A DNA stretch of 6,746 nt from Gammaproteobacteria bacterium. GTDB lineage: Bacteria; Pseudomonadota; Gammaproteobacteria; Steroidobacterales; MnTg04. Both the position numbers and the translations under genes were made by a program. The DNA lies in NCBI GenBank assembly GCA_027297845.1, contig JAPUHG010000031.1:1-6746 (forward strand), in the 5' to 3' direction. This document shows, piece after piece, positions 5,865-6,746 of the stretch (its first letter is position 1; every line of letters starts with the position of its first letter). The notes under the pieces were generated by a model. It had not been told where the DNA came from, did no database searches, and saw only the letters and a program-made list of their open reading frames with translations.

Positions 5865-6746
5865 ATGAGCAATCCAAATTACACCGCCCCGACCGGCGGC
5901 GCGAAAATCACCATCGAAAACGGTAAACTCAATGTACCGGACAACCCGATTATCCCCTTCATTGAAGGTGACGGCATCGGGCCCGATATCTGGCGCGCCG
6001 CCGTGCGGGTGCTCGATGCGGCGGTCGATAAAGGCTATGGCGGCAAGAAGAAGATTCACTGGCTCGAAATATTTGCCGGGCAAAAGGCCTACGACCAGTT
6101 CGAGAACTGGCTGCCCGATGAAACCGTGCAGGCCTGCCGCGACTACCTGATCTCGATCAAAGGCCCGCTGACCACACCCATTGGTGGCGGTATGAGATCG
6201 CTTAATGTGGCGCTGCGCCAAATGCTCGATTTGTATGTTTGCCTGCGCCCGATACGTTGGTTCGAAGGCGTCCCCTCCCCGGTCAAAAACCCCGGCGCCG
6301 TGGACATGGTCATTTTTCGCGAAAACACGGAAGACATTTACGCCGGTATCGAATTCGAAGAAGGCAGCGACGATGTGCAGCGTTTTCTGGAAATCTTCAT
6401 GGAAGCTTTTCCGGAGCGTTTCAAAAAAATTCGATTCCCGCAGACCTCCGGCATCGGTATCAAGCCCGTCTCACGTCAGGGTACCGAACGACTGGTGCGT
6501 TCGGCGCTGCAATATGCCATCGCACAAAAACGCAAGAGCGTTACTTTCGTGCACAATGGCAACATCATGAAATACACCGAAGGTGCATTCCGTAACTGGG
6601 GTTACGCACTGGCGGAAAAAGAATTCTGTGAATTTGTCTATACCTGGGACCAGTGGGAACGGACCAAGGCAGAAAAAGGCGAAGACACCGCAAACGCCGA
6701 ACAGAAAGCGGCGCTGGCAGCGGGGAAGATCCTGATCAAGGACGCA
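5865..6746 (+). CDS. icd: NADP-dependent isocitrate dehydrogenase (partial, 3' end off the window)
   Basis: This is the TCA-cycle enzyme that converts isocitrate to 2-oxoglutarate and CO2 with reduction of NADP; it is a cytoplasmic homodimer. The 294 codons present cover roughly 70% of the usual 415-425 residues. Clear family blocks are [16 protein letters not shown] (27-42), [19 protein letters not shown] (101-119), [16 protein letters not shown] (126-141) and [12 protein letters not shown] (152-163). Substrate residues Ser112, Asn114, Arg118, Arg128, Arg152 and Tyr159 match E. coli Ser113, Asn115, Arg119, Arg129, Arg153 and Tyr160. Ser112 is also the site that AceK would phosphorylate if present. 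Unexpectedly, the Lys230 equivalent is Asn231 (codon AAT 6555-6557, context [12 protein letters not shown]). An insert after about residue 250 ([13 protein letters not shown]) resembles the longer Bacillus-like form rather than the E. coli form. Confidence 0.97.
   Translation, partial: MSNPNYTAPTGGAKITIENGKLNVPDNPIIPFIEGDGIGPDIWRAAVRVLDAAVDKGYGGKKKIHWLEIFAGQKAYDQFENWLPDETVQACRDYLISIKGPLTTPIGGGMRSLNVALRQMLDLYVCLRPIRWFEGVPSPVKNPGAVDMVIFRENTEDIYAGIEFEEGSDDVQRFLEIFMEAFPERFKKIRFPQTSGIGIKPVSRQGTERLVRSALQYAIAQKRKSVTFVHNGNIMKYTEGAFRNWGYALAEKEFCEFVYTWDQWERTKAEKGEDTANAEQKAALAAGKILIKDA

Noticed and set aside
5578..5868. 96-codon plus-strand frame ending in ATGA overlap with the icd start
   Set aside because: It begins inside the thioesterase gene in another frame, has no RBS or family pattern, and the apparent overlap with icd is likely chance.
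5808..6221. 137-codon minus-strand open frame
   Set aside because: It is antisense to the N-terminal part of icd, which is certain.

Overview
The window looks like part of a gammaproteobacterial chromosome, moderately GC-rich by eye. The lineage call is an inference from the proteins: a proteobacterial-type NADP isocitrate dehydrogenase with the regulatory serine context, a small HNDL/DFQ-type kinase-fold protein that I associate with Pseudomonas-like genomes, and a YbgC/4HBT-type thioesterase. No rRNA, tRNA, IS element or CRISPR array is visible.

Left part (1-3867, minus strand): one uninterrupted reading frame of 1289 codons starts at 3867 and runs off the left edge without a stop. It encodes a very large, probably membrane-anchored multidomain protein. 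The order is an N-terminal AAA-like (AAA_35/STAND-like) ATPase with clear Walker A and B motifs, a winged-helix-like segment, one transmembrane helix, a helical linker, and a long series of WD40-type beta-propeller blades. A proprotein-convertase P-domain (P/Homo B fold) sits inside the propeller region, with blades on both sides and no protease domain beside it. This is the most unusual object in the window.

Right part (about 3972-6746, plus strand): five genes lie in one direction, divergent from the large gene across a 104-bp intergenic region. They are a kinase-fold protein, an unrecognised 82-residue protein, a 76-residue four-cysteine zinc-ribbon protein, a hotdog-fold acyl-CoA thioesterase whose TTG start overlaps the zinc-ribbon stop, and the first 294 codons of icd. 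The gaps are 61, 63, -4 and 201 bp, so the first four could be co-transcribed, while icd probably has its own control region. That region holds a perfect 17-bp palindrome inside a longer dyad, 44 bp upstream of the icd start.

Two enzyme-level oddities stand out. In Icd, the position equivalent to the catalytic Lys230 of E. coli is an asparagine. In the kinase-fold protein, the usual ATP-anchoring lysine of strand beta-3 seems to be replaced by arginine. Both were read directly from the codons, but their rarity in related genomes cannot be judged from the window alone.
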